Positions 27,553 through 37,693 of a DNA stretch of 64,000 bases are shown here, piece by piece. Position 1 is the first letter of the stretch; each line of letters opens with the position of its first letter. The stretch is taken from contig NZ_JABAIV010000002.1 of NCBI RefSeq assembly GCF_013003915.1, positions 124,001 through 188,000 of the forward strand, in the 5' to 3' direction. The DNA comes from Telluria aromaticivorans (lineage in GTDB: Bacteria; Pseudomonadota; Gammaproteobacteria; Burkholderiales; Burkholderiaceae_D). A program made the translations under genes and the position numbers. A model generated the notes under the pieces. That model made no database searches and was not told the DNA's origin. It saw nothing but the letters and a program-made list of their open reading frames with translations.

Positions 27553-29796
27553 ATGAAACTGACTTCCCCGGATTCGACCCATCCAGGCACGACCCCTACC
27601 CGCTCGCGACGATCGGGTAAACCGCAAGACGCCGAAGCACCGGCGCCCGCCCCGGGCGTTGCCTCGGTCACGCAGCTGATCAACAAGCTGTCCGACTACC
27701 TCACTCCCGCCGAACTCAAGAAAGTCAAGGAAGCCTACCGCTTCTCGGACGAGATGCATCTCGGCCAGGTGCGCAAGTCGGGCGAGCCGTATATCTCCCA
27801 TCCGATTGCCGTCGCGGAAATCTGCGCCGAGTGGAAACTCGATGCCCAGGCCATCATGGCCGCGCTGCTGCACGACGTGATCGAAGACCAGGATGTGAAG
27901 AAAGACGACCTGGTCGAGCGCTTCGGCGCCCAGGTTGCCAACCTCGTCGACGGCCTGTCCAAGCTGGAAAAAATCGAGTTCCAGAGCCAGGTCGAGGCGC
28001 AGGCCGAGAACTTCCGCAAGATGCTGCTGGCGATGGCCTCGGACGTGCGCGTCATCCTGATCAAGCTCGCCGACCGCCTGCACAACATGCGCACGCTCGG
28101 CGTGATGGTCGCGGCCAAGAAGCGCCGCATCGCGCGCGAAACGATGGAAGTCTACGTGCCGATCGCGCACCGGCTCGGCCTGAACAACATCTACCGCGAG
28201 CTGCAAGACCTCTCGTTCTCGCACCTGTATCCCTTGCGTTACCAGACCCTGGCCAAGGCCATCAAGGCGGCGCGCGGCAACCGCCGCGAAGTGGTCAAGA
28301 AGATCCTCGAATCGGTCAAGGCGCAGCTGGCCACGGCCAGCATCACGGCCGAAGTCTACGGCCGCGAAAAGACGCTGTACGGCATCTACAAGAAGATGCG
28401 CGACAAGCACCTGTCGTTCTCGCAGGTGCTCGACGTGTACGGCTTTCGCGTCGTGGTCGATACGGTCCCGAACTGTTACGTGACCCTCGGCACCCTGCAC
28501 GCGCTGTACAAGCCGATGCCGGGCAAGTTCAAGGACTACATCGCGATCCGCAAGATCAACGGCTACCAGTCGCTGCACACGACCCTGATCGGCCCTTACG
28601 GCACCCCGGTCGAATTCCAGATCCGCACCCAGGACATGCACCGCACCGCCGAAAGCGGCGTGGCGGCGCACTGGCTGTACAAGACCGGCGACTCGAACAT
28701 GTCGGACCTGCAGCAGCGCACCCACGCCTGGCTGCAGTCGCTGCTCGACATCCAGCAACAGACCGGCGATTCGGCCGAGTTCCTCGAACACGTGAAAGTC
28801 GACCTGTTCCCGGATTCGGTCTACGTGTTCACGCCGAAATCGAAGATCATCGCGCTGCCGCGCGGCGCCACCGCGCTCGACTTCGCGTACTCGATCCACA
28901 CCGGCATCGGCGACCATACGGTGTCGGTCAAGATCAACAACGAGACAGCGGCGCTGCGGAACGAATTGCACAACGGCGACATCGTCGAAATCGTCACCGA
29001 CCCCGAATCTCGCCCGAGCCCGACCTGGCTGAGTTATGTCCGCACCGGCAAGGCGCGTTCGGCGATCCGCCACTACCTGCGCACGGTGAACGTGAACGAG
29101 TCGGTGGAGCTGGGCCAGGAACTGCTGGCCGGGGCCCTGGCCGCGCGCAACATCAATCCGGACCTGTCCCCAGGCGCCATCGAAAAACTGCTGGCCGAAT
29201 CCTCGGCCAAGTCGATGGACGAGCTGTATGCCGACATCGGCATCGGCAAGCGCATGCCGGCCCTGGTGGCGCGCCATATCTCCAGCCTGATCGAAGCCGA
29301 CCCCGACCACCCGCCTTCGTCCCAGGCGGTCCCTGGCAGCGACATCGACCCGGTCACGATCTACGGCAGCGAAGGCGTGTCGGTGCAGCTGGCGCCATGC
29401 TGCCTGCCGATCCCGGGCGACCAGATCCTGGGCCAGCTGCGGCGCGACCAGGGCCTCGTGGTGCACACCTACGACTGCCTCCCGGCCAAGCGCGTGCGCG
29501 CCAAGGAACCGGACCGCTGGATCGCCGTGCAGTGGGGCGAAGAGCTGAACCGCCGCTTCGACTGCCGCATCCGCCTGCTGATCAACAATGAAAAAGGCAT
29601 CCTGGCGCGCGTCGCGGCCGAGATCGGCGAGTCCGACGCCAACATCACCTATGTGGGCATGGACGAGGACGACGAACACCTGATGACCCAGCTGCGCTTC
29701 ACCATCCAGGTGAAGGACCGGGTGCACCTGGCGCAGCTGATCCGCAACCTGCGGCGGGTGGCGGGCGTGAACCGGGTCGAGCGCGAGCGCTCCTGA
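27553..29796 (+). CDS. spoT: bifunctional (p)ppGpp synthetase/hydrolase
   Basis: 747 residues. Domains in order: HD hydrolase (about 60-205; ISHPIAVAEI, LLHDVIEDQD), synthetase (about 255-380; YGREKTLYGIYKKM, YGFRVVVD, GYQSLHTTLIGP), TGS (about 415-475; VYVFTPKSKIIALPRGATAL) and a C-terminal ACT domain (about 670-747). The intact HDxxED motif points to a working hydrolase, hence SpoT rather than RelA. It sets the level of the stringent-response alarmone. Confidence 0.95.
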   Translation: MKLTSPDSTHPGTTPTRSRRSGKPQDAEAPAPAPGVASVTQLINKLSDYLTPAELKKVKEAYRFSDEMHLGQVRKSGEPYISHPIAVAEICAEWKLDAQAIMAALLHDVIEDQDVKKDDLVERFGAQVANLVDGLSKLEKIEFQSQVEAQAENFRKMLLAMASDVRVILIKLADRLHNMRTLGVMVAAKKRRIARETMEVYVPIAHRLGLNNIYRELQDLSFSHLYPLRYQTLAKAIKAARGNRREVVKKILESVKAQLATASITAEVYGREKTLYGIYKKMRDKHLSFSQVLDVYGFRVVVDTVPNCYVTLGTLHALYKPMPGKFKDYIAIRKINGYQSLHTTLIGPYGTPVEFQIRTQDMHRTAESGVAAHWLYKTGDSNMSDLQQRTHAWLQSLLDIQQQTGDSAEFLEHVKVDLFPDSVYVFTPKSKIIALPRGATALDFAYSIHTGIGDHTVSVKINNETAALRNELHNGDIVEIVTDPESRPSPTWLSYVRTGKARSAIRHYLRTVNVNESVELGQELLAGALAARNINPDLSPGAIEKLLAESSAKSMDELYADIGIGKRMPALVARHISSLIEADPDHPPSSQAVPGSDIDPVTIYGSEGVSVQLAPCCLPIPGDQILGQLRRDQGLVVHTYDCLPAKRVRAKEPDRWIAVQWGEELNRRFDCRIRLLINNEKGILARVAAEIGESDANITYVGMDEDDEHLMTQLRFTIQVKDRVHLAQLIRNLRRVAGVNRVERERS

Positions 29797-29816
29797 GCTG
29801 CTCGCCACCAGCCGCG

Positions 29817-32012
29817 ATGCAGGAACCAGCCATGCCGGCGCCCGGGGACGAAATCCAGGCGCTCGCCAACGAAGCGATGCAGGCCGCGCTGCGCGAAGCC
29901 GAGGTGGGCCAGCTGCAACAGGCAGACGCGCTGTACCGCGCCGTCCTCGAGCTCCAGCCTGGCCACCCAGGCGCACACTTCGGCCTGGGATCGATCGAAC
30001 TGCAGGCCGGGCGGCTGCTCGGGTCGCTCCCGCATTTCGCCAGTGCACTGCAGGGAGATCCGGGCGAAGAGCGCTACTGGCTGACCTATATCGATGCGCT
30101 GATGCAGGCGCGCCAGTTTGCCACCGCGCGCGAGCTGATCGGGCTTGGCCGGCGCCACGGCCTGCAGGGCCCGGCGGCGGATGCGTTCGAGCAGCAGCTG
30201 GCAACAACCGGCGCCCCGGATACGCAGGAGATCGACGCCGCCGCCGCCCTGTTTGCGCAAGGGCAGGACGAGGCGGCCGGCAACGCGGCGCGGGCGCTGG
30301 TCGAACGCTTCCCGCAGCATGCGTTCGGATGGAAGCTGCTTGGCGCCGTCCTCTACAAGAACCGCCTGCTCGCGCCGGCCATCGAAGCGATGCAAAAGTC
30401 AGTCAGATACGCGCCTGACGACGCGGAGACACTCAGCAACCTGGGCCTGGCACTGAAGCAGGCCGGCGTGCTGGCGGAGGCAAAGACCGTCCTCGAGCAG
30501 TCCATCGCACTGCGCCCGCGCAGCAGCCATGCGCACAACAACCTGGCCGCCACGCTGCAGGAGATGGGACGCCTGGCCGAAGCGCACGCCAGCGCCAATA
30601 CCGCCCTGGCACTCGACCCCGATAACGTCGACGCCTGGAACACCCTCGCGGTCGTGCTCGGCAACCTGGGCCGGTCCTGTGAGGCAGTCGCAGCCTACCG
30701 CCGCGTGCTGGCGCGCAGTCCGAACGACACAGATGCGCATGGCAACATGTTGTTTTGCATGACGCACATGGAGAGCGTGACGCCGGACACCCTGTTCGAC
30801 GAGCACCGCCGCTTTGGGCAGCGGCTCGAAGCGCGCCTGGAAACGCGGCGTGCATGGGACAATACCCCCGAGCCGCGGCGGCGCCTGCGCGTCGGGTTCG
30901 TATCGGGCGACCTGCGCAACCATGCGATTGCCAACTTCGTCGAACCGGTATTCAAGCGCCTTGCCATGCAGCCTGGCCTGGCCTTGCATGCGTATTACAA
31001 TTACCCGCTCCACGACGACGTGACCGCACGCCTGCGCGGCACCATGGCGCAGTGGCGCGACGTCGCCGCGCTCGACGACGACGCGCTCGACGCACTGGTC
31101 CGCGCCGACGGTATCGACATCCTGATCGACCTCTCCGGCCATACCGGCCACAACCGCCTGCCCGTGTTCGCGCGCAAGCCGGCGCCCGTGCAGGCGTCCT
31201 GGATCGGCTATCCAGGCACCACCGGCCTGGCGGCGATGGATTATTACCTGGCCGACCGCCATGTCCTCCCGCCCGGGCAGTTCGACCACCTGTTCACGGA
31301 GAAGCTGGTGCACCTGCCGGTGGCCTGGGCGTTCGAGCCGGCTGCCACGGCGCCGGACCTGGCAGCACCACCCGCGCTGGCGAACGGCTACCTCACCTTC
31401 GGCAGCTTCAACCGGATCAGCAAGATCAGCCGCAACGTGGCCTCGGTGTGGGGAAAGCTGTTGCGCAGCCTGCCGGATGCGCGGCTGGTCGTGGCCGGTA
31501 TGCCGGTCGCGGGGGGCGGCGACGAGCAGCTCCAGGCCTGGCTGCAGGAGGAAGGCATCGATCCTGGGCGCTTGCGCTTCCATCCGCGCGCCGGCATGCG
31601 CGAATACCTGGCTTTGCACAACCAGGTCGACATATGCCTCGACACCTTTCCTTACTCGGGCGGCACCACGACACTGCACGCGCTCTACATGGGCGTGCCG
31701 ACGCTGACGCTGGAAGGCGCCACGATGGCGGGACGGCAATCACGATGCTTGCTTGCGCATTACGGCTTGATGGAATTCATAGCCAGCGATGCCGAGGATT
31801 TTGTCAGCAAGGGCGTGGCGGCAAGCAGGGACCTCGCGGCACTGGCGCAGGTGCGCTCCGCGCTGCGCGGCAGTTACCCTTTATGGACAGCGGATGGCGT
31901 CGACCGGATCGCCGCCAGCCTCGACAATGCGCTGCGCCTGATGTGGGAGCGCTGGTGCGCGGGCCTGCCGGCCGCGGCGTTCGAAGCGCCGGCGGCGCCG
32001 GGCGATGCCTGA
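29817..32012 (+). CDS. TPR protein with O-GlcNAc-transferase-like (SPINDLY) domain
   Basis: 731 residues. The N-terminal 300 residues hold about seven tetratricopeptide repeats (for example NLGLALKQAGVLAEAKTVLE and NNLAATLQEMGRLAEAHA). The rest is a GT41 domain: LRVGFVSGDLRNHAIANFVE, ILIDLSGHTGHNRL, PAPVQASWIGYPGTTGL, LTFGSFNRISKIS and DICLDTFPYSGGTTTLHAL. Such enzymes may glycosylate proteins; in several bacteria relatives modify adhesins or flagellin. It starts 20 bases after spoT. The acceptor is unknown. A second ATG at 29832 is possible. Confidence 0.88.
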   Translation: MQEPAMPAPGDEIQALANEAMQAALREAEVGQLQQADALYRAVLELQPGHPGAHFGLGSIELQAGRLLGSLPHFASALQGDPGEERYWLTYIDALMQARQFATARELIGLGRRHGLQGPAADAFEQQLATTGAPDTQEIDAAAALFAQGQDEAAGNAARALVERFPQHAFGWKLLGAVLYKNRLLAPAIEAMQKSVRYAPDDAETLSNLGLALKQAGVLAEAKTVLEQSIALRPRSSHAHNNLAATLQEMGRLAEAHASANTALALDPDNVDAWNTLAVVLGNLGRSCEAVAAYRRVLARSPNDTDAHGNMLFCMTHMESVTPDTLFDEHRRFGQRLEARLETRRAWDNTPEPRRRLRVGFVSGDLRNHAIANFVEPVFKRLAMQPGLALHAYYNYPLHDDVTARLRGTMAQWRDVAALDDDALDALVRADGIDILIDLSGHTGHNRLPVFARKPAPVQASWIGYPGTTGLAAMDYYLADRHVLPPGQFDHLFTEKLVHLPVAWAFEPAATAPDLAAPPALANGYLTFGSFNRISKISRNVASVWGKLLRSLPDARLVVAGMPVAGGGDEQLQAWLQEEGIDPGRLRFHPRAGMREYLALHNQVDICLDTFPYSGGTTTLHALYMGVPTLTLEGATMAGRQSRCLLAHYGLMEFIASDAEDFVSKGVAASRDLAALAQVRSALRGSYPLWTADGVDRIAASLDNALRLMWERWCAGLPAAAFEAPAAPGDA

Positions 32013-32108
32013 CCGTCCGCGGCCTGTCACAAGGCTCTGCCATTCGATCGAAGACCAGCCGCCCGTCCTGGTTTAAGCTGGGCACTCACCAGCCATCGGA
32101 GAAACCAC

Positions 32109-32588
32109 ATGGTCAGCAAGAACACGATTTGCCTCTGGTACAACGGCACTGCCCTCGACGCTGCGCAGTTCTACGCAGCGACCTTTCCTGACAGCACAGT
32201 CACGGCCGTCCATCGCGCACCCGGCGACTATCCTGCCGGCAAGCAGGGCGACGTGTTGACGGTGGAATTCACGGTGATGGGCATTCCCTGCCTGGGCCTC
32301 AACGGTGGCCCCGGCATGACCCACAACGAGTCGTTCTCGTTCCAGGTCGCGACCGACGACCAGGAAGAAACCGACCGCCTGTGGAATGCGATCGTCGGCA
32401 ATGGCGGCCAGGAAAGCGCATGCGGCTGGTGCAAGGACAAGTGGGGCCTGTCGTGGCAGATCACGCCGCGCGTGCTGATCGAGGCGTATACCGACCCCGA
32501 CCAGGCCGCGGCCAAGCGCGCCTTCGACGCGATGATGCAGATGACGAAGATCGACGTGGCGACGATCGAAGCGGCGCGGCGCGGCTGA
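32109..32588 (+). CDS. VOC superfamily protein (PhnB / 3-demethylubiquinone methyltransferase-like)
   Basis: 159 residues of the glyoxalase-fold COG3865 type, with LWYNGTALDAAQFYAATFPDS at the start, EFTVMGIPCLGLNGGP in the middle and GWCKDKWGLSWQITPRVL near the end. Despite names given to the family, no methyltransferase site is present; these are small dimeric proteins of unknown or varied function. GGAGAAACC precedes the ATG. It is likely a single gene. Confidence 0.85.
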   Translation: MVSKNTICLWYNGTALDAAQFYAATFPDSTVTAVHRAPGDYPAGKQGDVLTVEFTVMGIPCLGLNGGPGMTHNESFSFQVATDDQEETDRLWNAIVGNGGQESACGWCKDKWGLSWQITPRVLIEAYTDPDQAAAKRAFDAMMQMTKIDVATIEAARRG

Positions 32589-32712
32589 GGCGTCCGGCAT
32601 TGCACGAGGGGTACCAGGGCAGGCATGCCGGCGATGCGGATGGTCGGATGCTGTCGCGCCGGCACAGGATAACAAGGGCCGCATCCATCGATGCATAAAA
32701 TTTCGCCAGGCG

Positions 32713-32742
32713 TTGACGGGACGATAAGTTCATCAATATAGT
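32713..32742 (+). promoter_or_regulatory. sigma-70 type promoter of the PEP-CTERM gene
   Basis: TTGACG at 32713-32718, 18-base spacer, TATAGT at 32737-32742. It lies 21 bases before the PEP-CTERM start codon, giving a very short leader with no obvious Shine-Dalgarno. Confidence 0.65.
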
Positions 32743-32762
32743 GTTATCTTTTTCTACACACT

Positions 32763-33431
32763 ATGCCCACGAAAATCATCCTCGCACTGGTACTCGCCGT
32801 CTGCTCGGCCATGGCCCAGGCCTCGGTCGTCACGTATTCGTTCAGCGGGGTATTTGGCGCGCCGACACGCACCAATATGTCCGGCAAACCTGCACTGGAG
32901 CCGCTGTTCCAGGATCTCGTCAAGGAAGGCGATCGCTTTTCGGGAACATTCAGCTTCGACACCGCAGCTGTCGCGACCTCGTATGCAGAAGCGCCGTTCA
33001 ACTGGGCACTCTATCCAGGGTTGGACTTCCAGCTGAAAGCGTCCGGCGCATTCAATGCGGCCGTACCGGCCTGGACCCCCTCGCACATCCAGGTCACGGA
33101 CGACAATGCCCCCTTCGGCGGGACCGCCTATGACGAGTTGATCGCCAATGGCAGCGCCAGGCTGGACAGCCAGCACACACTGTCGGTCGTCCTGCGCCTG
33201 GCGCCGGTGGACAGCAGCGCATTCAATGATTTCCGGGTGCCACACGGCTTCGACAGCTTTGCCGACGCATTTATCGGACTGCGCCTGTTCCACTACGACC
33301 AGTTCATGTACGACTACGTGAGCGGCCACCTGCAGGTCACGCTGGTCGACACTGCCGCCATTCCGGAACCGGCTACCGGCCTGCTGATGCTGGCCGGCCT
33401 CGGCGCCCTGGGCCTGCGCCGCCGCCGCTGA
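32763..33431 (+). CDS. PEP-CTERM sorting domain protein
   Basis: 222 residues. The N-terminus is a signal peptide (KIILALVLAVCSAMAQAS) and the C-terminus is a textbook PEP-CTERM tripartite tail: IPEPATG, a hydrophobic helix (LLMLAGLGALGL) and RRRR. Such proteins are processed by exosortase and linked to exopolysaccharide in environmental Gram-negatives. The body (about 25-195) is beta-rich with no known enzyme motif. The exosortase itself is not in the window. Confidence 0.88.
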   Translation: MPTKIILALVLAVCSAMAQASVVTYSFSGVFGAPTRTNMSGKPALEPLFQDLVKEGDRFSGTFSFDTAAVATSYAEAPFNWALYPGLDFQLKASGAFNAAVPAWTPSHIQVTDDNAPFGGTAYDELIANGSARLDSQHTLSVVLRLAPVDSSAFNDFRVPHGFDSFADAFIGLRLFHYDQFMYDYVSGHLQVTLVDTAAIPEPATGLLMLAGLGALGLRRRR

Positions 33432-33474
33432 TTCAACAGCTGGCTCGCCGGCCAGCCTGCCGGCGAGCCGGCGG

Positions 33475-33900
33475 CTAGCCCGCCAGCGCCGCCCGCTGGC
33501 GCTCTTCCTGTTCGCGCAGTTCCGGCGTCATGGTGTCGCCGAAGTCTTCCATCTCGAAGATCTGGCGAATCTCGATCTCGGCTTCGCCGCTCAGCATCGG
33601 CATCGGCACCCGCTTGACCCAGTCGATCGCTTCCTGCTTCGAGTTCACGCGCCAGATCCAGAAACCGGCCAGCAGTTCCTTGGTCTCGACGAAGGGGCCG
33701 TCGAGTACGCGCACGCTGCCGTCCTTGCTAAAATGCACGCGCGCTCCCCGCGATGACGGCTGCAGGCCCTCGCCTGCCAGCATTACGCCCGCCTTGATCA
33801 GTTCGTCGTTGAAATTGCCCATCGCCGCCAGCAGGTCTCCGCCCGGCATCACGCCGGCTTCGGTGTCCTTGTCCGCTTTCAGCAAAATCATGAATCGCAT
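33475..33900 (-). CDS. YciI family (COG3795) protein
   Basis: 141 residues with the YCII-related signature MRFMILLKADKDTEAG at the start and GSVRVLDGPFVETKELLAGFWIW in the middle. Members are small dimeric alpha-beta proteins, often beside ECF sigma factors or VOC proteins; the function is not established. A ribosome site (GGAGG) lies 5 bases upstream. No ECF sigma gene follows here. Confidence 0.88.
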   Translation of the reverse strand: MRFMILLKADKDTEAGVMPGGDLLAAMGNFNDELIKAGVMLAGEGLQPSSRGARVHFSKDGSVRVLDGPFVETKELLAGFWIWRVNSKQEAIDWVKRVPMPMLSGEAEIEIRQIFEMEDFGDTMTPELREQEERQRAALAG

Positions 33901-34029
33901 CGCATCCTCCGTATAGTTGGGTTGAATACGGCCTCGGCTTGTACCTCCCTCGCCTGCCGTTTGACAAGTCGACGATCGGCGCGAAGCGATATCGACACGG
34001 GATCGGCATCGGCGCGGACTATTTTTGAA

Positions 34030-34662
34030 TTATTTTTGCGGCACGAGTTCCAGGATGCTGTCGAAGGCCGCGCAAGCGCCGGCGCAGGCCTCTGCAATCT
34101 CTTCCGCGCTGCGCACGTTCGCGCGCAGCGCCAGCATGAAAGCACGCCAGCGCGGCCCCGGGCCACCCTGTTCGCCGCGCAGGTAGCGCAGCGGATGCGG
34201 TCCGAAGCGTTCCGCCAGGCGCGCATGCAGCACGGCGCCGCCCAGCTGCGACCCCTCGATCACATAGGCCACGCCCCAGCGGTAGGCGGCGCTGGCGCCG
34301 CGCGGCCACTCAGCGGCAGGGCGTACTGCCGGCGGCACCGGCATGCCGGGCTCGCGCAGGTCGGCGTCGATCAGGGACAGGCGGTGGGTCGGCGGCAGGC
34401 TTGCTTCGGCCTGCGGGCCGTCGGCATAACCGTCCAGCCAGGCCTGCAAGGGCAGCAGCCAGTCGCGCACCATCAATAAATGCCCGGCGTAGTCGGGCAG
34501 GGAGGGTGCGGGAGCGGACAGGGGCAGGCCGCTGTCGAGCCGCTCGTGGCGCGCGCCGGTGGCGGCCCGCAGCGCGGCCAAAGGGTCGGCCAATGCTGCA
34601 GCGCCGCGCGCGGTGTCGTTGGACCGGTTCATGGAAGAGGGGTAAAACGCCGAATTGCTCAT
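34030..34662 (-). CDS. biliverdin-producing heme oxygenase
   Basis: 210 residues from the ATG at 34662, chosen because GGGGGAGGG lies about 12 bases upstream; an ATG at 34632 is the main alternative. The bacterial HemO/BphO pattern is present: LRAATGARHERLDSGLPL holds the proximal heme histidine, and YVIEGSQLGGAVLHARLAERFG matches the distal helix. It opens heme to biliverdin, iron and CO, either for iron supply or for phytochrome chromophore. No phytochrome gene is adjacent. greB starts upstream on the same strand, its stop 19 bases away. Confidence 0.82.
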   Translation of the reverse strand: MSNSAFYPSSMNRSNDTARGAAALADPLAALRAATGARHERLDSGLPLSAPAPSLPDYAGHLLMVRDWLLPLQAWLDGYADGPQAEASLPPTHRLSLIDADLREPGMPVPPAVRPAAEWPRGASAAYRWGVAYVIEGSQLGGAVLHARLAERFGPHPLRYLRGEQGGPGPRWRAFMLALRANVRSAEEIAEACAGACAAFDSILELVPQK

Positions 34663-34681
34663 CTTACCAGCCCTCCCCCTC

Positions 34682-35251
<570 letters not shown>

Positions 35252-35308
35252 GGTGGGTATTGTAACGGCACCTGTCTCCGGAGCGCCTTGTTGCCGTATC
35301 ATGCGCTC

Positions 35309-35566
35309 ATGAGCGGAAAAAATACGGGTGCCGATCGGGATGAAAAAACGCGCTTGCCCGCGCGGGTAACGCTACAGCGCGCCAGCGCCTTCTGGCGCCG
35401 CACCCGGGTGGCTGTCTATGCCGCGCGGCGCGGCCTGCGCCAGTTGCTGCGCCGTGCGGGGCGCCAGCCCAGCCACCTGTCGCGCGTCCTGCGGCGCTTG
35501 GGCATGCGGTTCAAGGTGCGCCAGCAGACCCTCGCCGACAAGAAGGCCGACACCGAACACTCATGA
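35309..35566 (+). CDS. small very basic hypothetical protein (uncertain gene)
   Basis: 85 residues starting MSGKNTGADRDEKTR, with an Arg-rich middle (YAARRGLRQLLRRAGRQ). Its stop overlaps the start of the histidine kinase (ATGA at 35563), suggesting coupling, and the greB-kinase gap would otherwise be 311 bases. No Shine-Dalgarno is clear, and Arg-rich frames are easily open in GC-rich DNA, so it may be spurious. Confidence 0.35.
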   Translation: MSGKNTGADRDEKTRLPARVTLQRASAFWRRTRVAVYAARRGLRQLLRRAGRQPSHLSRVLRRLGMRFKVRQQTLADKKADTEHS

Positions 35567-37053
35567 GTCCGAATCCGACCCTTGCCGCCGAAATGCAGGC
35601 GGCCGCCTCTGAAATTTACCTGCTCGACGCCGCCACCCTCGGCATCGTCGACGCCAACCAGGCCGCGCGCCTGAACCTGGGCCATGACGCCGCAAGCCTG
35701 GGCGCGATGGATGTGTACGCCATCGCGCCGGCGCTCGACCCGGCCGTGCTCTCAAGCCTGCTGGCCGGCCTGGGCGAGGAAGTCGGCGCCCAGGTGGGCC
35801 TGCGCACCCGGCTGCGGCGGCTCGATGGCAGCAGCTATCCAGTGAAACTGTGTTTCTTGCGCATCGTGCGCGACGGCCGCTCGCTGCTGCTGGCGATCGC
35901 CGACGACCTGACCCTCGAACAGGCGGCCGCCCAGGCGCTGGCGCAGTCGCAGGCGCGTTTCGACGCCATCGTGCGCAACACGCCGGGACTGGTGTTCCAA
36001 CTCGCGCACTATGGCGACGGCCGCCTTGAATTCCCGTGGCTGAGCGACGGCTGCCAGGCCCTGCTCGGGCTATCGGTGCTCGAACTGCAGCGCGACGCCA
36101 GCCTGTTCGAAGGGCTGATCCTGCCGGAAGACCGCAAGGGCTACCTGGAATGCATGCAGGTTTCGCGCGACGAGTTGACTGCCTGGAACTGGGAAGGCCG
36201 GATCTGGATCGACGCCTGGAAGGACGTCAAGTGGATCAACCTGCGCGCCACCCCGCACCCCGTCGATGGCGGCGCGGTGCAGTGGGACGGCATCATGACC
36301 AATATCAGCGACAGCAAGCAGGAGCAGCACGAGGTAGTGCGCTCGCGCTCGCGGCTGGCCGAGCTCACCGATCACATCGAGCAGGTCAAGGAACAGGAAC
36401 GGGCCCGCATCGCGCGCGAGATCCACGACGACCTCGGCGGCAACCTCACCGCCATCAAGATGGCGCTGGCCATGCTGGCCGCGCGCCTGCCCGAGCAGCC
36501 GGTGCTGCTGGAAAAGGCGAACTACCTCGACGACCTGGTCGATCGCACGATCGAGGCGGTGCACCGGATCTCGCTCGACCTGCGCCCGACCATGCTCGAC
36601 CTGGGCATCGTGGCCGCGCTGGAATGGCAGGCCAGGGAATTCGAGAAGCAGATGGGCATTGCCTGCGTGTTCCGCAGCCCGGACAAGGACATTCTTCTCG
36701 ACGATGACCACGCGACCGCACTGTTCCGTATCTTCCAGGAAGCGCTGACGAATATCGCCAAGCATGCCGCCGCCACCCGCGTGACGGTGTCGCTGCGGCA
36801 GCAGCGTGCCCACCTGACCCTGGTCATCTGCGACAACGGCCGCGGCATCGAACCCGCCGACCGCCTCAAGCCGCAATCCTTCGGGCTGCGCGGGATGAGC
36901 GAGCGGGCCAAGGCGCTGGGCGGTACGCTGGCCTTGTCGCCGGCGCCCGGAGGTGGCACGATGGTGACTATCAAGACTAGGCTGGCTGCCCCGCGACTTC
37001 CGCACGAGGCGCCAGCCCATGAGTTGAGCAACAGCGCAGGACAGAATGACTGA
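35563..37053 (+). CDS. PAS-domain sensor histidine kinase, NarL/HisKA_3 type
   Basis: 496 residues, no transmembrane segments, so a cytosolic sensor. Two PAS-like regions (about 10-125 and 130-255) precede the HisKA_3 dimer domain with the phospho-acceptor in ARIAREIHDDLGGNLTAIK (His about 287). The HATPase domain follows with EALTNIAKHAAATRV (N-box), ICDNGRGI and SFGLRGMSERAKALGG. The gene overlaps the response regulator by 8 bases, so the two form one two-component system. Signal unknown. Confidence 0.93.
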   Translation: MSPNPTLAAEMQAAASEIYLLDAATLGIVDANQAARLNLGHDAASLGAMDVYAIAPALDPAVLSSLLAGLGEEVGAQVGLRTRLRRLDGSSYPVKLCFLRIVRDGRSLLLAIADDLTLEQAAAQALAQSQARFDAIVRNTPGLVFQLAHYGDGRLEFPWLSDGCQALLGLSVLELQRDASLFEGLILPEDRKGYLECMQVSRDELTAWNWEGRIWIDAWKDVKWINLRATPHPVDGGAVQWDGIMTNISDSKQEQHEVVRSRSRLAELTDHIEQVKEQERARIAREIHDDLGGNLTAIKMALAMLAARLPEQPVLLEKANYLDDLVDRTIEAVHRISLDLRPTMLDLGIVAALEWQAREFEKQMGIACVFRSPDKDILLDDDHATALFRIFQEALTNIAKHAAATRVTVSLRQQRAHLTLVICDNGRGIEPADRLKPQSFGLRGMSERAKALGGTLALSPAPGGGTMVTIKTRLAAPRLPHEAPAHELSNSAGQND

Positions 37054-37693
37054 CAAAGCAACCATCCGTGTATTCATCGCCGACGACCATGCCATCGTGC
37101 GCGAAGGCCTGAAGCAGATCCTGGCCGAGCAGGGCGACATCATCGTGGCCGGCGAAGCGGAAACCGGGCTCGACGCCATCAAGCTGGTCGGCAAGTCGCG
37201 CCCGCACGTGATGCTGCTCGACATCTCCCTGCCCGACCGCAACGGCATCGAAGTGCTGAAACAGGTGCGCAAGGACTGGCCCGACCTGGCCGTGCTGATG
37301 CTGTCGATGCACCGGGAAGACCAGTACGCGATCCGCTCGCTGAAAGCCGGGGCGTCGGGCTACATGACCAAGCAGAGCGCCCCGCGCGAGCTGGTTACGG
37401 CAATCCGCCAGGTGGCTGCCGGCCAGAAATATGTCAGCGCCGCGCTGGCCCAGACCCTGGCCGCCCAGGTCGGCGAAGACCACGACGCGCCGCCGCACGA
37501 CGCTTTGTCCGACCGCGAATACCAGACCCTGACCATGATTGCCTCAGGGATGTCGGTGAGCGACATCGCCCGCGAACTGTCGCTGTCGGTGAAGACCGTC
37601 AGCGAGTACCGCGCCCGTTTACTGGTAAAGATGAAGCTTAAGAACAGTGCCGAGTTGACGCATTATGCGATTCGGAACCAGTTGGTGGGCTAG
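37046..37693 (+). CDS. NarL/FixJ family response regulator
   Basis: 215 residues. The receiver domain has FIADDHAIVREGL, the phospho-acceptor Asp in MLLDISLPDRNG and the conserved Lys in GYMTKQSAPREL. The LuxR-type helix-turn-helix at the C-terminus reads IASGMSVSDIARELSLSVKTVSEYRARLL. It is the partner of the overlapping histidine kinase. Targets cannot be seen. Confidence 0.94.
   Translation: MTDKATIRVFIADDHAIVREGLKQILAEQGDIIVAGEAETGLDAIKLVGKSRPHVMLLDISLPDRNGIEVLKQVRKDWPDLAVLMLSMHREDQYAIRSLKAGASGYMTKQSAPRELVTAIRQVAAGQKYVSAALAQTLAAQVGEDHDAPPHDALSDREYQTLTMIASGMSVSDIARELSLSVKTVSEYRARLLVKMKLKNSAELTHYAIRNQLVG

Noticed and set aside
27517-30207. An 896-codon minus-strand frame opposite spoT
   Set aside because: Same cause: antisense to an unmistakable spoT; composition is Arg/Asp/His/Val-rich with no domain.
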